Shown here piece by piece: positions 18,700-27,944 of a stretch of 64,000 nucleotides of DNA. The translations under genes were made by a program, and so were the position numbers. Numbering within the stretch: the first letter of the stretch is position 1; each line of letters starts with the position of its first letter. Origin of the DNA: an uncultured Bradyrhizobium sp. (GTDB lineage Bacteria; Pseudomonadota; Alphaproteobacteria; Rhizobiales; Xanthobacteraceae); assembly GCF_947648125.1 (NCBI RefSeq), contig NZ_CANSMR010000004.1, positions 310,001-374,000 on the forward strand, in the 5' to 3' direction. A model generated the notes under the pieces. That model ran no database searches. It was not told where the DNA came from and saw only the letters and a list, made by a program, of their open reading frames with translations.

Positions 18700-18787
18700 G
18701 GCCGACTCCTTTCACCGTCGCGGGCGCTTCCAACGCCAGGCCTTGGGCGCGCTGCGTCACGCCTTGTCGCTTCAATCGTCACCTGCA

Positions 18788-20803
18788 TCAGGGCTTCCAC
18801 GCTGGAGTTGTCGGCGAGACCGGCACCATCCGGCCGGGTGTCGTCGTCGTCGAGAGCGATGGCGCGGAGGGCCCGCGCGGGGCGGAAGGCCCGGTGGGCC
18901 CCTGGATCCCCGGCGCGACGGTGTGCGTTGACGGAAGGGAAGGCGCGCTCCTCCGTGCATCGGTTGGTCCCACGATCCCGGGCGCGACCGTATGCGTTGA
19001 CGGAGCGGAGGGCGTATGCCCTCGCGAGTCGGTCGGCTCCTGGAGTCCCGGCGCGATCGTATGCTGCTGCACACGCGACGGATCGGATCCGACCCGCTCG
19101 GAGGGCAACGCCAGATCCGGTGCGGTCCGGCCCTTCGGCCGCTGACATTCACCGTCCGATGTCGCGACCTGCCCATCCGGGCAGCGTGACCGCCTGGTTT
19201 TCCTGGTTTCCTCTGTTTCGGCGGGGACGGCGATCGATTGATCGCCACGGGCGGTCCTGCCCCGCCTTGAAAATTCTGGATGAGACAAATCGAGTTTCTT
19301 GCTCGGCACGCACGCGATGCCGTCGTAGCTCGCCATGCCCGCCGGACAACACTTCATCGAGCCGGGCGGCGAATACAGGCCTTTTGCACACTTCGCGCAG
19401 ACGCCCAATGTTTGCGAGTTGGCAAAGTCACCCAACGGTCCGAGCGTTGGCTTCTCGTAGATCGCGTACTCGTTCGCCTTGCATTTCTGGCACGATTTGC
19501 TGCCCACATCGTAGATGCTGCCGTCGGCGCAGGCCGGTTCGCAGGTCACCGTCGCGGGGGAATACGGATCCGTACTTGCGACGCGTTTAGTCTTCCAGCC
19601 GTCGCCACATTGCGGCCCTTTGACACAAACGCCATCACGGATGAACTCGTCGGCACCGCACTTTTTGCAGACGCCGTTGACGGAAACCTGGCCGAAATCG
19701 CAGGCCGGACACGTGCCATCAGCATTGATCGGCCCGCTGCTGGGGCACTTCGCGCAGACGCTGCCGTTCTGGTAACCCAGCAGCTTATTGTCGCAAGTAC
19801 AGGCAAAATACGACGCGTCCGAGACCTTGGAACTCATGTGGTACTTTGTGTCGCCCCCCGTCAGCGGACCCTTGCTCTTGTATGATGTGCCGTCCGGGCA
19901 AGTGCAGGAGCCGTTGGGAGTCCAAAACTGCAGGTATCCGCCATCGGTATTGCTAACAAAGTTGTCGACATAATTCCCAATCAACCAACCTGGCTGGCAT
20001 GCCGGATAAACATAATTCGTCGCCGCGTCTTGACCGCCGCCTGCACAAGAATTAAGGCCGCACTCGACCCATTCACCCACCTTTTCCGGAAAACTGATTA
20101 TCGCCTTTGCCGCATCGGCCAACGCCGTTGCGACTGTGTCCGCACACGCGGCCGTCTTCTCCACCAGTTCGACGGATTTATGAGCCAATGCCACGAGCGT
20201 GCCGGCGACCTTGCAGCCGCAGTCGATATAGTCGAACACCGGCTTAAAGGTGTTCTGTAGCAGGGTCCACAAATCATCCGCGGCGGCGTTCATGAAATCG
20301 GTCAGGCTGCTGCCGACCGGTTGAAGGGCTGCGTCGATGACCTGACCGATGACCGGAGCCTGGTAGACGAGCTGTTTGATCCCGTCGACGATGAGCCCGA
20401 CCACCGTGTTCCTGACCAGATCAATGCACGAATCGTAGTCGGTGAACCGGTTATCGGCCCCAAGCGCCGCGAAGATCACTCCGACCGCAATACTTAACGC
20501 GTCGCCGCCCGCAATCTTGCCGGCACATCCTATGAACTTAGGGTCCGTGGCACCCTTTGCCTCCTCCTCGGTGAGCTCCAGCCCAACTTTGACCATATCG
20601 CCGCAATCGCTGAAGCTGGCGTTGGCTGGCATGACCGATCCAACCTGGCCGATGTATGGGACGGTCACGACGGGCGTGACGGCGAGCAGAAGCGCAAGAA
20701 GCACCGATGCTAAGCGCGTCGCCCAGCGGGGACGCCTGGCATTGCCGCGATGCAGGCCGGGCCTGGTTCCGACAATGTCTGTAGAACGCGCCTTCACGCC
20801 CAT
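18788..20803 (-). CDS. Large secreted Cys-rich protein with Pro/Thr repeat tail
   Basis: About 671 aa from ATG 20803 (SD GGAG; an upstream GTG at 20845 is possible). An Arg-rich N-region plus hydrophobic stretch (SVLLALLLAVTPVV) gives a long signal peptide. Residues about 60-300 are helical with scattered Cys. Residues about 300-520 hold some 35 Cys in short CxxC/CPxG units (CPDGTSYKSKG, CAKCPSSGP, CKKCGADEF, CAKCAKGLYSPPG) resembling furin/TNFR or GCC2-like modules of eukaryotic extracellular proteins. The tail has three 23-residue repeats beginning HT[IV]APG. Function unknown; an adhesin or matrix protein is plausible. Divergent from the beta-barrel gene. Confidence 0.7.
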   Translation of the reverse strand: MGVKARSTDIVGTRPGLHRGNARRPRWATRLASVLLALLLAVTPVVTVPYIGQVGSVMPANASFSDCGDMVKVGLELTEEEAKGATDPKFIGCAGKIAGGDALSIAVGVIFAALGADNRFTDYDSCIDLVRNTVVGLIVDGIKQLVYQAPVIGQVIDAALQPVGSSLTDFMNAAADDLWTLLQNTFKPVFDYIDCGCKVAGTLVALAHKSVELVEKTAACADTVATALADAAKAIISFPEKVGEWVECGLNSCAGGGQDAATNYVYPACQPGWLIGNYVDNFVSNTDGGYLQFWTPNGSCTCPDGTSYKSKGPLTGGDTKYHMSSKVSDASYFACTCDNKLLGYQNGSVCAKCPSSGPINADGTCPACDFGQVSVNGVCKKCGADEFIRDGVCVKGPQCGDGWKTKRVASTDPYSPATVTCEPACADGSIYDVGSKSCQKCKANEYAIYEKPTLGPLGDFANSQTLGVCAKCAKGLYSPPGSMKCCPAGMASYDGIACVPSKKLDLSHPEFSRRGRTARGDQSIAVPAETEETRKTRRSRCPDGQVATSDGECQRPKGRTAPDLALPSERVGSDPSRVQQHTIAPGLQEPTDSRGHTPSAPSTHTVAPGIVGPTDARRSAPSLPSTHTVAPGIQGPTGPSAPRGPSAPSLSTTTTPGRMVPVSPTTPAWKP
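18857..19063 (-). repeat. Three 69-bp in-frame tandem repeats
   Basis: The tail of the Cys-rich protein repeats HT[IV]APG[IL]xxPTxxR...PSxPS at 23-residue intervals, visible as near-identical DNA on the plus strand (GATCCCGGGCGCGAC-like units around 18970 and 19040). Copy number could vary between strains. Confidence 0.7.
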
Positions 20804-21038
20804 GGTCTCCGTGGCAGATTCGCAACAGCCGCCGAACTTCCTCACGCCCGGCTACGTTAGACAGGGAGAAATCGCGGCGGTATCCGTCATTTGCCGGTTG
20901 GAGGCCGTGCCGTTTTCGGAAAGCTTGCGGTGATTTCGAGATCGGTGGATCGGCGTCAGGCCGGTCGGACCGGCAGCAAGCGTGAGTTTGAAACGGGCGC
21001 AGCATCAACGCGTTGCGCCGATCCGGGGCGGCCTGAGC

Positions 21039-22349
21039 ATGCGATGCGCGAACAAACGGCACCTGTCTTTCTGCCGTGCAGCCTTGTCGATATTCGTGAT
21101 GCTTGCCGGCCTCACGTCAGGTGCGCTGGCGCAGGAACAGACGACGCAGCAATTGCGGTTGCCGCAGCGCGCATCGACGCAATCATACGATCAGCGCTGG
21201 CAAGCCACATTCGACAGTTCGATCAACTATACGGTCGCGAAAACTTCCGGCGTTTCCGCGTTTTTCGGCGACACCCGGACCCGGCAGGTGCAGACGCCCA
21301 TTGGTTTCGCGCTGACCGGCCGCCCGAACGAGCTTTGGAAGATCGATCTCGGTATGCGCGGCAGCTACGTCGACGTTACGCAAAAGAACAACCTCTCGTC
21401 GGTCAACTTTTCCGGATTTCTTGACACGTCCCTGACGAGCGCTGCGACCTATTACGGCTTTTCTGGCTTTCAGCCGTTCGTGTCGCTCAACATGAACCTG
21501 CCTACCGGCAGAACGAATTTTGCCGGATCCGCGTCCGGAGGCGCCAAACCGGATCCCGATATCTTTCAGATCGCGGGCTTTGGCGAAGGATTAAATGTCG
21601 GCCCCACGGTCGGCGTCAGCATTCCGCTGAGCCAGTCCTCCGTCGTGTCGTTTGCCGTCGGCGAAACCCTGCGCGGCCAGTTCACCCGAGACGACGTCGG
21701 TTTCGGAATCGGGCCAGGCTCGGGCCTGACGGAACAGCTTCGTCCCGGTGACGTCACGACCCTGACGGCGACCTATGGCTATGCGGCCGGGCCGTTCTCG
21801 TTCCAGGCCCAGGGCGCCTATTCCTGGGAAACGCTGACGATGGTCGACGACACCCCGTTCTACAAGGCGGGTAACCGTTTCCAGCTTTCCCTGGCGGCCG
21901 GCTATGCTTGGACCGAACAATGGTCGTCGCGGCTGATGGCTTCGTTCTCCCATTTCGACAAGAACAACATCCTCAATCCGCCTCCTCCCGGCACATATGG
22001 TTTGGAGCCCTTCAACTCCAACAATGACGTCGTCAACGTCACGTTCGACACCACTTACAGGCAAGGGGCCTGGTCAGTCGGACCGACCGCTGGCCTGATG
22101 TTTCGCCAGCGCAATGGCTACGACCCGACCACGTTCCAGTTCGTTTCTGCGAAGACCGGTTGGACCGCTGGCGGAGTTGCCCAATATGCGATTACAAACC
22201 AGGCTTCGTTGATCTTGCGCGCGCAGCACATGTGGCTGTCGGTGGATGGCAGCCCGCCCAAATCTCCACTGTTCGATCCGGGCTCGGCCAGACCCGAACT
22301 CCGGAGCGACGCCTGGCTCCTGTCACTTGGCGGAACGATACAATTCTAA
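21039..22349 (+). CDS. Outer-membrane beta-barrel protein
   Basis: A 436-aa exported protein from ATG 21039 (a GTG at 20982 would lengthen the n-region). The signal peptide ends GALAQ. The rest is alternating amphipathic strands with frequent Gly and aromatics, and the last residue is Phe (SLGGTIQF), the usual BAM signal. No TonB plug, porin signature or TolC repeat is recognised; it resembles rhizobial 'transporter' barrels of unknown substrate. Head-to-head with the Cys-rich secreted protein, so it may help export or anchor it. The next small gene starts one base after its stop. Confidence 0.7.
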   Translation: MRCANKRHLSFCRAALSIFVMLAGLTSGALAQEQTTQQLRLPQRASTQSYDQRWQATFDSSINYTVAKTSGVSAFFGDTRTRQVQTPIGFALTGRPNELWKIDLGMRGSYVDVTQKNNLSSVNFSGFLDTSLTSAATYYGFSGFQPFVSLNMNLPTGRTNFAGSASGGAKPDPDIFQIAGFGEGLNVGPTVGVSIPLSQSSVVSFAVGETLRGQFTRDDVGFGIGPGSGLTEQLRPGDVTTLTATYGYAAGPFSFQAQGAYSWETLTMVDDTPFYKAGNRFQLSLAAGYAWTEQWSSRLMASFSHFDKNNILNPPPPGTYGLEPFNSNNDVVNVTFDTTYRQGAWSVGPTAGLMFRQRNGYDPTTFQFVSAKTGWTAGGVAQYAITNQASLILRAQHMWLSVDGSPPKSPLFDPGSARPELRSDAWLLSLGGTIQF

Positions 22350-22350
22350 G

Positions 22351-22683
22351 ATGAAGATGAGACTCAAAATGTGCATGTCTCGAACGTCTCTTATCACGGC
22401 CGCGATTGTTGTGGCGTTTTGTAGTGCTGCTCACGCAGAGGCGCCGTGCCTCGAGGGGCGCGCGCCACAGGGCGGCTGCCTCAATCCGATGCTCGCCAGT
22501 GTCGTCCGTCAGGGCACGATCATTGCGAGCCAGCCAAAGATTTCCTACACGGCACCGCTGAATTTGCCGAGCCAGGACGGGTTCTTTCCCCAGTCGCGGC
22601 AGCGCTACGAATATTTGAATCTCTTTGCGAGCCGGGCTCCTCGACCTGGCGGCACGCCGCCCAATCCAGCAACGATGCCCTAG
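22351..22683 (+). CDS. Small exported protein following the beta-barrel
   Basis: A 110-aa protein from ATG 22351 with a clear signal peptide ending SAAHA. The mature part has two Cys (CLEGRAPQGGC) and a Pro/Gly-rich, probably flexible C-terminus. It starts one base after the barrel gene stop, so the two are surely co-transcribed and perhaps act together. No family recognised. Confidence 0.6.
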   Translation: MKMRLKMCMSRTSLITAAIVVAFCSAAHAEAPCLEGRAPQGGCLNPMLASVVRQGTIIASQPKISYTAPLNLPSQDGFFPQSRQRYEYLNLFASRAPRPGGTPPNPATMP

Positions 22684-22740
22684 GCATGATCAAGCCGCGC
22701 GATTACGTGTATCGTCAGCGTATCAATTTCCGGGATACGC

Positions 22741-23865
22741 TTATCTCCTGACCGGTTGTACGCTCTTGAGGAGCGCAACAAGCTGGCTCTGTTGGCGCGT
22801 TCCGGTTTTCTGAAAGACACGTTCCAGATGAGTGCGCATGGTGCTGTAAGCGACGTGCATATCCTGCGCCGTTTCCTGGAGTGTTCGGCCGGATGCGAGC
22901 GATGCCGCAAGACCGGCTTCGCGTGGTGACAGGTCAAACAGCGCGCGGATATAGTCTTGAAAGCCCTGCGGGAGATCGAGCACGATCTCCCTGACATAGA
23001 CGGCAGCGCGCCCCTGAACAAACGGGCGAACACCAGAGTGAGTATCTGCTACCGGCCCCACCGAGATCGCGATATCACCACTGCGACCAGGGTGCTTTGC
23101 CCAGATCAAAAGATCGCCGCCGGTGCCGGGAATGACATCCTGTCGAACGCTGCATGCCTGTTCCACCAGCGTTCGCAGCTCGGCTTCAGCATCGGCGACG
23201 AAAAGCCGGCCCGATTTTCGGCGGAGCGCGCCGCCTGGACGGAGCAACAGCTCCTCAGCGACGGCATTTGAGCGAATGATCTGCATTTGGCAGTCGACGA
23301 GCATGACACCGAACGGCAAGCCTTCGAATGCCGATTCCCACACCTGCATCGACTGAAACTTACTGCTGAGCTCGACCGCCCGCGCCAAGTGCGGAATGAA
23401 CATCTGCAGGATCTCGGCATCGCTGTTTCCAAATGCCGCCTGCTTGCGCCCGCGCTGAACATCGAAAAACCAGAACGAACGCCCCGACACCAGCAGCTTG
23501 CTGCCGAGGCCACCGTACATATCCTGCGGTTTCATCCAGTCATTCCAGAAGCGGCTCCGCCGCAACCTGTCAGCGCCCACCAGGGCGTGGTCGTTGTAAA
23601 CCAGTCCTGGGGGCGCTTTGAACACCGCGTCAAGGAATACGTTGGGCTGACCGACATGCTCTTCCAGAAAACGAGCCCGAAACGCCGTATCCTCATTGGC
23701 GGCGGTAACGTCATTCGCTGTGGGGTTCGGGCCAACCCTGCCAAGGCAAGCTCGCGAACCGTCAAATAGACCGAGCATGGCCGATATCGCGATCGGCCAA
23801 GCCTCCGGATCGTAAGCCGCTTCGTAGATTCTGCCGATAACGCTTGCTATTTCTTCCGGTGACAT
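22741..23865 (-). CDS. LuxR-family transcriptional regulator with PAS-like sensor region
   Basis: A 374-aa protein from ATG 23865 (SD AGGAAG). The first ~290 residues form a PAS/GAF-like sensing region (GVMLVDCQMQIIRSNAVAEELL is PAS-like). The C-terminus carries a LuxR/GerE helix-turn-helix (LSPREAGLAASLASGRTLQETA...YSTMRTHLERVFQKTG). The family includes rhizobial orphan regulators without a receiver or autoinducer domain. It converges on the beta-barrel operon; its target is unknown. Confidence 0.85.
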   Translation of the reverse strand: MSPEEIASVIGRIYEAAYDPEAWPIAISAMLGLFDGSRACLGRVGPNPTANDVTAANEDTAFRARFLEEHVGQPNVFLDAVFKAPPGLVYNDHALVGADRLRRSRFWNDWMKPQDMYGGLGSKLLVSGRSFWFFDVQRGRKQAAFGNSDAEILQMFIPHLARAVELSSKFQSMQVWESAFEGLPFGVMLVDCQMQIIRSNAVAEELLLRPGGALRRKSGRLFVADAEAELRTLVEQACSVRQDVIPGTGGDLLIWAKHPGRSGDIAISVGPVADTHSGVRPFVQGRAAVYVREIVLDLPQGFQDYIRALFDLSPREAGLAASLASGRTLQETAQDMHVAYSTMRTHLERVFQKTGTRQQSQLVALLKSVQPVRR

Positions 23866-24007
23866 CGAACTTCCTGCCCCCCGGAGTCGCTGGCTCTGGC
23901 GCAACATTTAGACACGTTTCGCGCAGCCGAGGCAATCGCCCCGTGGCATCTCGATGTCCGCGGCGCACCAACGGGTCGAGGTGACCGACAGGGACGTTTG
24001 CATCTGG

Positions 24008-24074
24008 AAGGTGCGCCATCCCTGGCTGGGCCGTCCTCGTCGCTTGACCATATGCTTGGCAACACTCGATTGCG
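24008..24074 (-). pseudogene. Scrap of an IS transposase/integrase
   Basis: On the minus strand one frame reads SSVAKHMVKRRGRPSQGWRTF. This matches a block I recall from integrase-core transposases common in Rhizobiales, where it is followed by LRNHAP. Here the frame diverges at once and no flanking transposase sequence survives. The rest of 23866-24578 holds no supported gene. Confidence 0.45.
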
Positions 24075-24578
24075 CGACCGCTCCCGGCGCGGGCTCGGAC
24101 CACCAGCGCCCGCTTACATTCGCGCGCTCGCTCCCCTTTTCCGTGAGCAAGGGAAATGTTAGGGGGCAGGCGTCGCTCCCCATGCGGGAGCGCGGATCGA
24201 AACGCTCCCACGTCTTTGCGCGACGGCTGGGCGCAGGCTCAGCAATGCCGGCGTGGTGGCAAGCCAGAAGCGGATGAACACCGCCAGGGTCTCGACCGCG
24301 ATACCCATGTCGCGCTCTTGTCGCGCCGGTCTATTTGACCAAGTCGTTTGACCATTGCGGCCTCGCGCCGCTCATCGGCATCCGGGACAGGAATGGAGCG
24401 ATTCGCTCGACATTTACCGATTGGGTTTACCCGCTTCGGCGGCCAAGGGCCGCCCCGCATATCGAAGAAAAATCCGGCGGATCGATGCGCCCAGATTCGC
24501 AGCCTCGCCGCGAGCGAGGACCACGCTCAATCTCGATTGGCGGAAGGCTTTTTGCGGCCGTGAGTTCGCGACGCGGAG

Positions 24579-25361
24579 TTGGAGGGTTGGGATCGGAAGG
24601 CGGGTTACCGGGACGACAGCTTCGGGTTGGTGACGCTTGGGGCTATCGACCCATTGATGGAAACGGTTGAGGTTGGACCCGGCGTGCGCGTTTTAGACAT
24701 TGCCTGTGGCACCGGCGCGCTCGCCGCCGCGGCAGCTCGACGTGGTGCTGAAGTCATCGGAATGGATTTCGCCCCAAACATGATCGCCGAGGCAAGCCGG
24801 CGCGATCCTGGCATCGATTTCCGTGTCGGCGATGCCGAGGCGATCCCGCTTGCCGATGCAAGCTTCGATGCCGTCACCTGCTCCTTCGGCATGCTCCACA
24901 TGGAGCGGCCAGAGCGGGTACTGGCGTAAGTCGCGCGTGTACTGCGGCCGGCGACCGGGCGCCTTGCCCTGACGTCTTGGACCTCTGATGGTGAGCTCTA
25001 CGCACTCGTTGGGCAGGCAGTACAGGCGCATGCCGATATGGGGGTGCCGCTACCTCTTGCCCCGCCGATGTTCCGCTTTGGCGACGAAGGAGAGTGCTGG
25101 TCTACCCTGCTCGCCGCGGGTTTCGCAGAACCCGGCTTCAAAAGGCTACCCCTCGTCTGGACCGGTGACACACCAAAGGCCTTCCTCGACGCTTTCCACC
25201 GGGGCAACGTACGAATGACCATGCTGATTGAGGCGCAGACGCCAGCGATCCGGCAAGCCATCGAGCAGGCTATCCTGCGTGGTTCGGAACGTTATCGGCA
25301 ACGGGCAGGAAACATTATGATCAAATGGCCTGCGTTACTCAGGACCGCTCGGCGCCCGTAA
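24579..25361 (+). pseudogene. SAM-dependent class I methyltransferase broken by one stop codon
   Basis: The frame from about 24579 (TTG) carries the SAM-binding motif VLDIACGTGALAAAAARRGAEV and the acidic loop GMDFAP, then DASFDAVTCSFGMLHM as in UbiE/COQ5-type enzymes. After ERVLA comes TAA (24927-24929), and the same frame continues without further stops as VARVLRPATGRLALTSW to 25361. Relatives have a Glu at the stop, so one GAA-to-TAA change explains it. The natural N-terminus is also unclear, as a TGA sits just upstream at 24561. Confidence 0.8.
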
Positions 25362-25470
25362 GCTTCTGCTAGAAACCCACCAAGTGATCGAATGATGTCT
25401 CCTTCTGGCCCGTCACGTCGATCCTGGGATTGATCGAAAGGGCCGCTGGCGTGGGCTGGTGTGGTGCTTG

Positions 25471-26700
25471 TTAGGGCAACTGGGACCCGGTGAGTGCCTC
25501 GATTTCCTCGGCGGCTCGGGGTGCGCCGCCGGCGGTAGCGAGTTCGCCGGCGAGGTGTTGGGCGGCGGCGTGCTTGGTCCGGGCTTGGCGGACGGCATCA
25601 CGCAACCGGGCTGGTGTGACCTTCGATGACGGGAGGCGGACGCCGGCGCCGCTGACCTCCACGCGTCGGGCGACCTCGTGTTGGTCGCGGCCGAACGGGA
25701 CGGCTACGACGGGGATGCCTGCCGCGAGCGCCTTTTGCGTGGCTCCCATGCCGCCGTGGGTTATCACGCAGGCGGCTCGCGGCAGGACGACCGAGTGCGG
25801 CAGCCACCGTTCGACGCGGGCGTTTACCGGGACGTCGAAGGTCGACGGGTCGCCCGAGGGCAGCGTGGCAACGACGAACACGTCCTCGTCACGCAGGCCG
25901 TCGAGTGCGGCGGCGATCAATTTGCCGTCGTCCTGGAATTCCGAGGAGGTCGTGACGAGGACGATCGGCCGGTCGATCTCGTCCAGCCATTCGGGCGTCT
26001 CGGCAGGCGGGTCGAACGAGAGCGGGCCGACGAGGCGGTAGGAGGCCGGCCAGTCGGTGCGACGGTATTCCAACGGCTCGGCGGTCAGGTAGAGCGTCAG
26101 CGGCGCGGTGCTGAACGCCTCGCGGAGGTCCGCGACCGGCGATGCGCCGACCTTGGTGCGAACCGCGTTGAGAACAGGCTTGATCGCGCGTTCGACACTC
26201 CCGACGATAACGGGCGCGAGCAATCTGTCGCGCAGTCGCCCTGCGAAATCGCGAGCTGGCGCGAAACCGGGACCGAACGGCGGGATCCCGCCACCCGGGA
26301 ACGGAGCGGGGTAGGGCAGGACCGTCGCCCAGGGCAGACCCGACATTTCGGCGACGGCCACGGCGCCCCAGCAGTTGATGTCGACGATGAGGACGGCCGG
26401 CGACTCCGCCGCGATGGCCGCGCGCAGGTCGTCGACCTCGAACTCGGCTCGCCGCAGAAAGACCGCGGTGCTGCGCTTGACGGAACCGACAGGGGTCTTG
26501 GCCTTGAAGTCGTCGTGCGGGATGGCCTCGATGCGCGGATCGATCGGTTCGGCCGTGAAGCCCAACGCGCGGAGCGGGTCCAGTCCGACGTTCAACGTGC
26601 GGACCGCGATCTCGTGGCCGCGCTTGCGCAGTTCGCTCAGGATCGGAACCAGCGGGAACAGGTTGCCGCGCGAAGGCGAGGTGTAGGCAAGGACCTTCAT
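25471..26700 (-). CDS. MGT-type glycosyltransferase (GT1 family)
   Basis: A 409-aa GT-B fold enzyme of the macrolide/UDP-glycosyltransferase type. The N-terminal domain starts with VLAYTSPSRGNLFPLVPIL, where a His is usual after G in many relatives, and the C-terminal donor-binding motif reads HGGMGATQKALAAGIPVVAVPFGRDQ. It would move a sugar from a nucleotide donor to a small lipophilic acceptor such as a macrolide or flavonoid. Its sequence style (VVLVTTSSEFQDD, Arg/Asp-rich) looks actinobacterial, and it lies in a cassette with TetR and MAPEG genes, so horizontal transfer is likely. Confidence 0.85.
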   Translation of the reverse strand: MKVLAYTSPSRGNLFPLVPILSELRKRGHEIAVRTLNVGLDPLRALGFTAEPIDPRIEAIPHDDFKAKTPVGSVKRSTAVFLRRAEFEVDDLRAAIAAESPAVLIVDINCWGAVAVAEMSGLPWATVLPYPAPFPGGGIPPFGPGFAPARDFAGRLRDRLLAPVIVGSVERAIKPVLNAVRTKVGASPVADLREAFSTAPLTLYLTAEPLEYRRTDWPASYRLVGPLSFDPPAETPEWLDEIDRPIVLVTTSSEFQDDGKLIAAALDGLRDEDVFVVATLPSGDPSTFDVPVNARVERWLPHSVVLPRAACVITHGGMGATQKALAAGIPVVAVPFGRDQHEVARRVEVSGAGVRLPSSKVTPARLRDAVRQARTKHAAAQHLAGELATAGGAPRAAEEIEALTGSQLP

Positions 26701-26812
26701 GTCAGAACTCCCTCAATGAGTTCTTGGATCGCGCCCTTGGCCGAGCGGCGCGAGAGCCCGGCCTGACGCCTCAGCGGGAACCATGTGTAGACGTCACACA
26801 CCGCGACCGACT
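26698..26812 (-). repeat. Duplicated 3' end of the neighbouring tetR gene
   Basis: This segment, just upstream of the glycosyltransferase start, encodes VAVCDVYTWFPLRRQAGLSRRSA..., nearly the same as the last ~38 residues of the TetR at 27243 (VAVCDVYTWFLLRRQAGLSRRSA). At the DNA level about 110 bases match 27240-27358 as a diverged direct repeat. It is a headless remnant, not a gene. Confidence 0.8.
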
Positions 26813-26818
26813 TGCCGC

Positions 26819-27229
26819 CTAGCTCAGCAACAAGGCCCACGACCAGTAGATGGCTACCGCGATCTGGACGGCGAAGGCGGTGAACCGAATATTCACCGCG
26901 GGCACGCTGAGCGACGCGAGATGAACACAGGACTGGATTACTCGTGCTGCTAACAGCCATGGCGCAAGAGGGTTGGTGATGCTGGCCCGATTTGTCAGCA
27001 AAGCTACGATCAAAAGCACGGCGACGACTGGCAGGCTTTCGACGCAGTTGGCGTGCGCCCTGGCCAGTCGCTGCATGAAAGGCGAGAGGTTCGAGTTGTC
27101 GGGTTTGAATTCGTTCGACGCGACAGCCTTCGTCAAAACGAGCCTTGTCCGCAGTATTTCCATCAGAACCAAAAGAGAGAGCGTCCAGGCGGTCAGGCCG
27201 ACCAGGACGACCGCGGATGGATTGCTCAT
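26819..27229 (-). CDS. MAPEG-family membrane protein
   Basis: A 136-aa protein from ATG 27229 (SD AAGGAG) with four hydrophobic helices. The first loop contains LTKAVASNEFKP and the second helix region RLARAHANCVESLPVVAVLL, both typical of MAPEG proteins, which include membrane glutathione transferases. It lies 13 bases after the TetR stop and between two copies of the TetR tail, so it was apparently inserted into, or carried by, a TetR-glycosyltransferase cassette. A detoxification role is the family expectation. Confidence 0.8.
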   Translation of the reverse strand: MSNPSAVVLVGLTAWTLSLLVLMEILRTRLVLTKAVASNEFKPDNSNLSPFMQRLARAHANCVESLPVVAVLLIVALLTNRASITNPLAPWLLAARVIQSCVHLASLSVPAVNIRFTAFAVQIAVAIYWSWALLLS

Positions 27230-27242
27230 GGCAGGATCTCCT

Positions 27243-27833
27243 TCATGCCAGAACCTTCTCAACAAGTTCTCGGATCGCGTCCTCGGCCGAGCGGCGCGAC
27301 AGCCCGGCCTGACGCCTGAGCAGGAACCAGGTGTAGACGTCGCACACCGCGACCAACTGGGCGTGCAGCCGTTCCCGCCGGGCGCCGGCCCGCGTGGCAA
27401 GCCACGGCGCAAATACGCGAGCGACCCACTCGCGGTGATAGGCGCGGCCGACCACCGTGATCTCGGCGAACACCGGCACCCGCAACTCCTGGCGCAACAC
27501 CTGCATCACCATGTCGCCGAGTTGCTCGTAGTGCTCGATCAGGACGGCGACGGCGCCGACCACGTCGCCAGCCGGAGCCGTGTCACGTTGCGGGATCGCC
27601 TCCTGGCGGATCTGTTCGGCGATCGCCCGCGCCAGTTCCTCCTTGGACCCGAACCGACGCAGCACGGTCTGGACGGTGACACCGGCGTCCGCAGCGACAT
27701 CGTCGAGAGTGGTCTTGTCATACGGCTGGACGAGCAGCCGCGCTCGCGCCGCCTCAAGAATGCGGGTACCCGTGGCTGCCGCCGATGCCGCGCGGGCGCG
27801 CATCTCGTAGCCCCGAATTTTCATATTAATCAT
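27243..27833 (-). CDS. TetR-family repressor
   Basis: About 196 aa. The N-terminal helix-turn-helix reads TTLDDVAADAGVTVQTVLRRFGSKEEL; the ligand-binding domain follows and ends in the QAGLSRRSAEDAIRELVEKVL helix. The likely start is ATG 27833 or 27824; neither has a clear ribosome site, so it may be leaderless. First gene of the MAPEG/glycosyltransferase unit and divergent from the cyclase at 27945; it probably controls its own cassette. Confidence 0.87.
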   Translation of the reverse strand: MINMKIRGYEMRARAASAAATGTRILEAARARLLVQPYDKTTLDDVAADAGVTVQTVLRRFGSKEELARAIAEQIRQEAIPQRDTAPAGDVVGAVAVLIEHYEQLGDMVMQVLRQELRVPVFAEITVVGRAYHREWVARVFAPWLATRAGARRERLHAQLVAVCDVYTWFLLRRQAGLSRRSAEDAIRELVEKVLA

Positions 27834-27944
27834 ACTAACACTAAATTGGTTGCATGCAAGCCCTGCGTCGGAATCTGAAGCCAAGCTCAAGCGGCTCTAC
27901 GAGGTCGGTCTTTGTGCTAATCTGGAAAGCGACAACGAGGCACG

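Noticed and set aside
18857-19063. CRISPR array
   Set aside because: The repeats are in frame, only three, coding for a protein tail and without unique spacers; no cas genes are seen.
17779-19590. Plus-strand frames across the AsmA-like and Cys-rich genes
   Set aside because: The minus-strand proteins have signal peptides and meaningful domains; the plus frames are their shadows.
23762-24211. Minus-strand 149-codon frame upstream of the LuxR gene
   Set aside because: Its composition is shadow-like and it conflicts with the frame carrying the transposase scrap; no start site.
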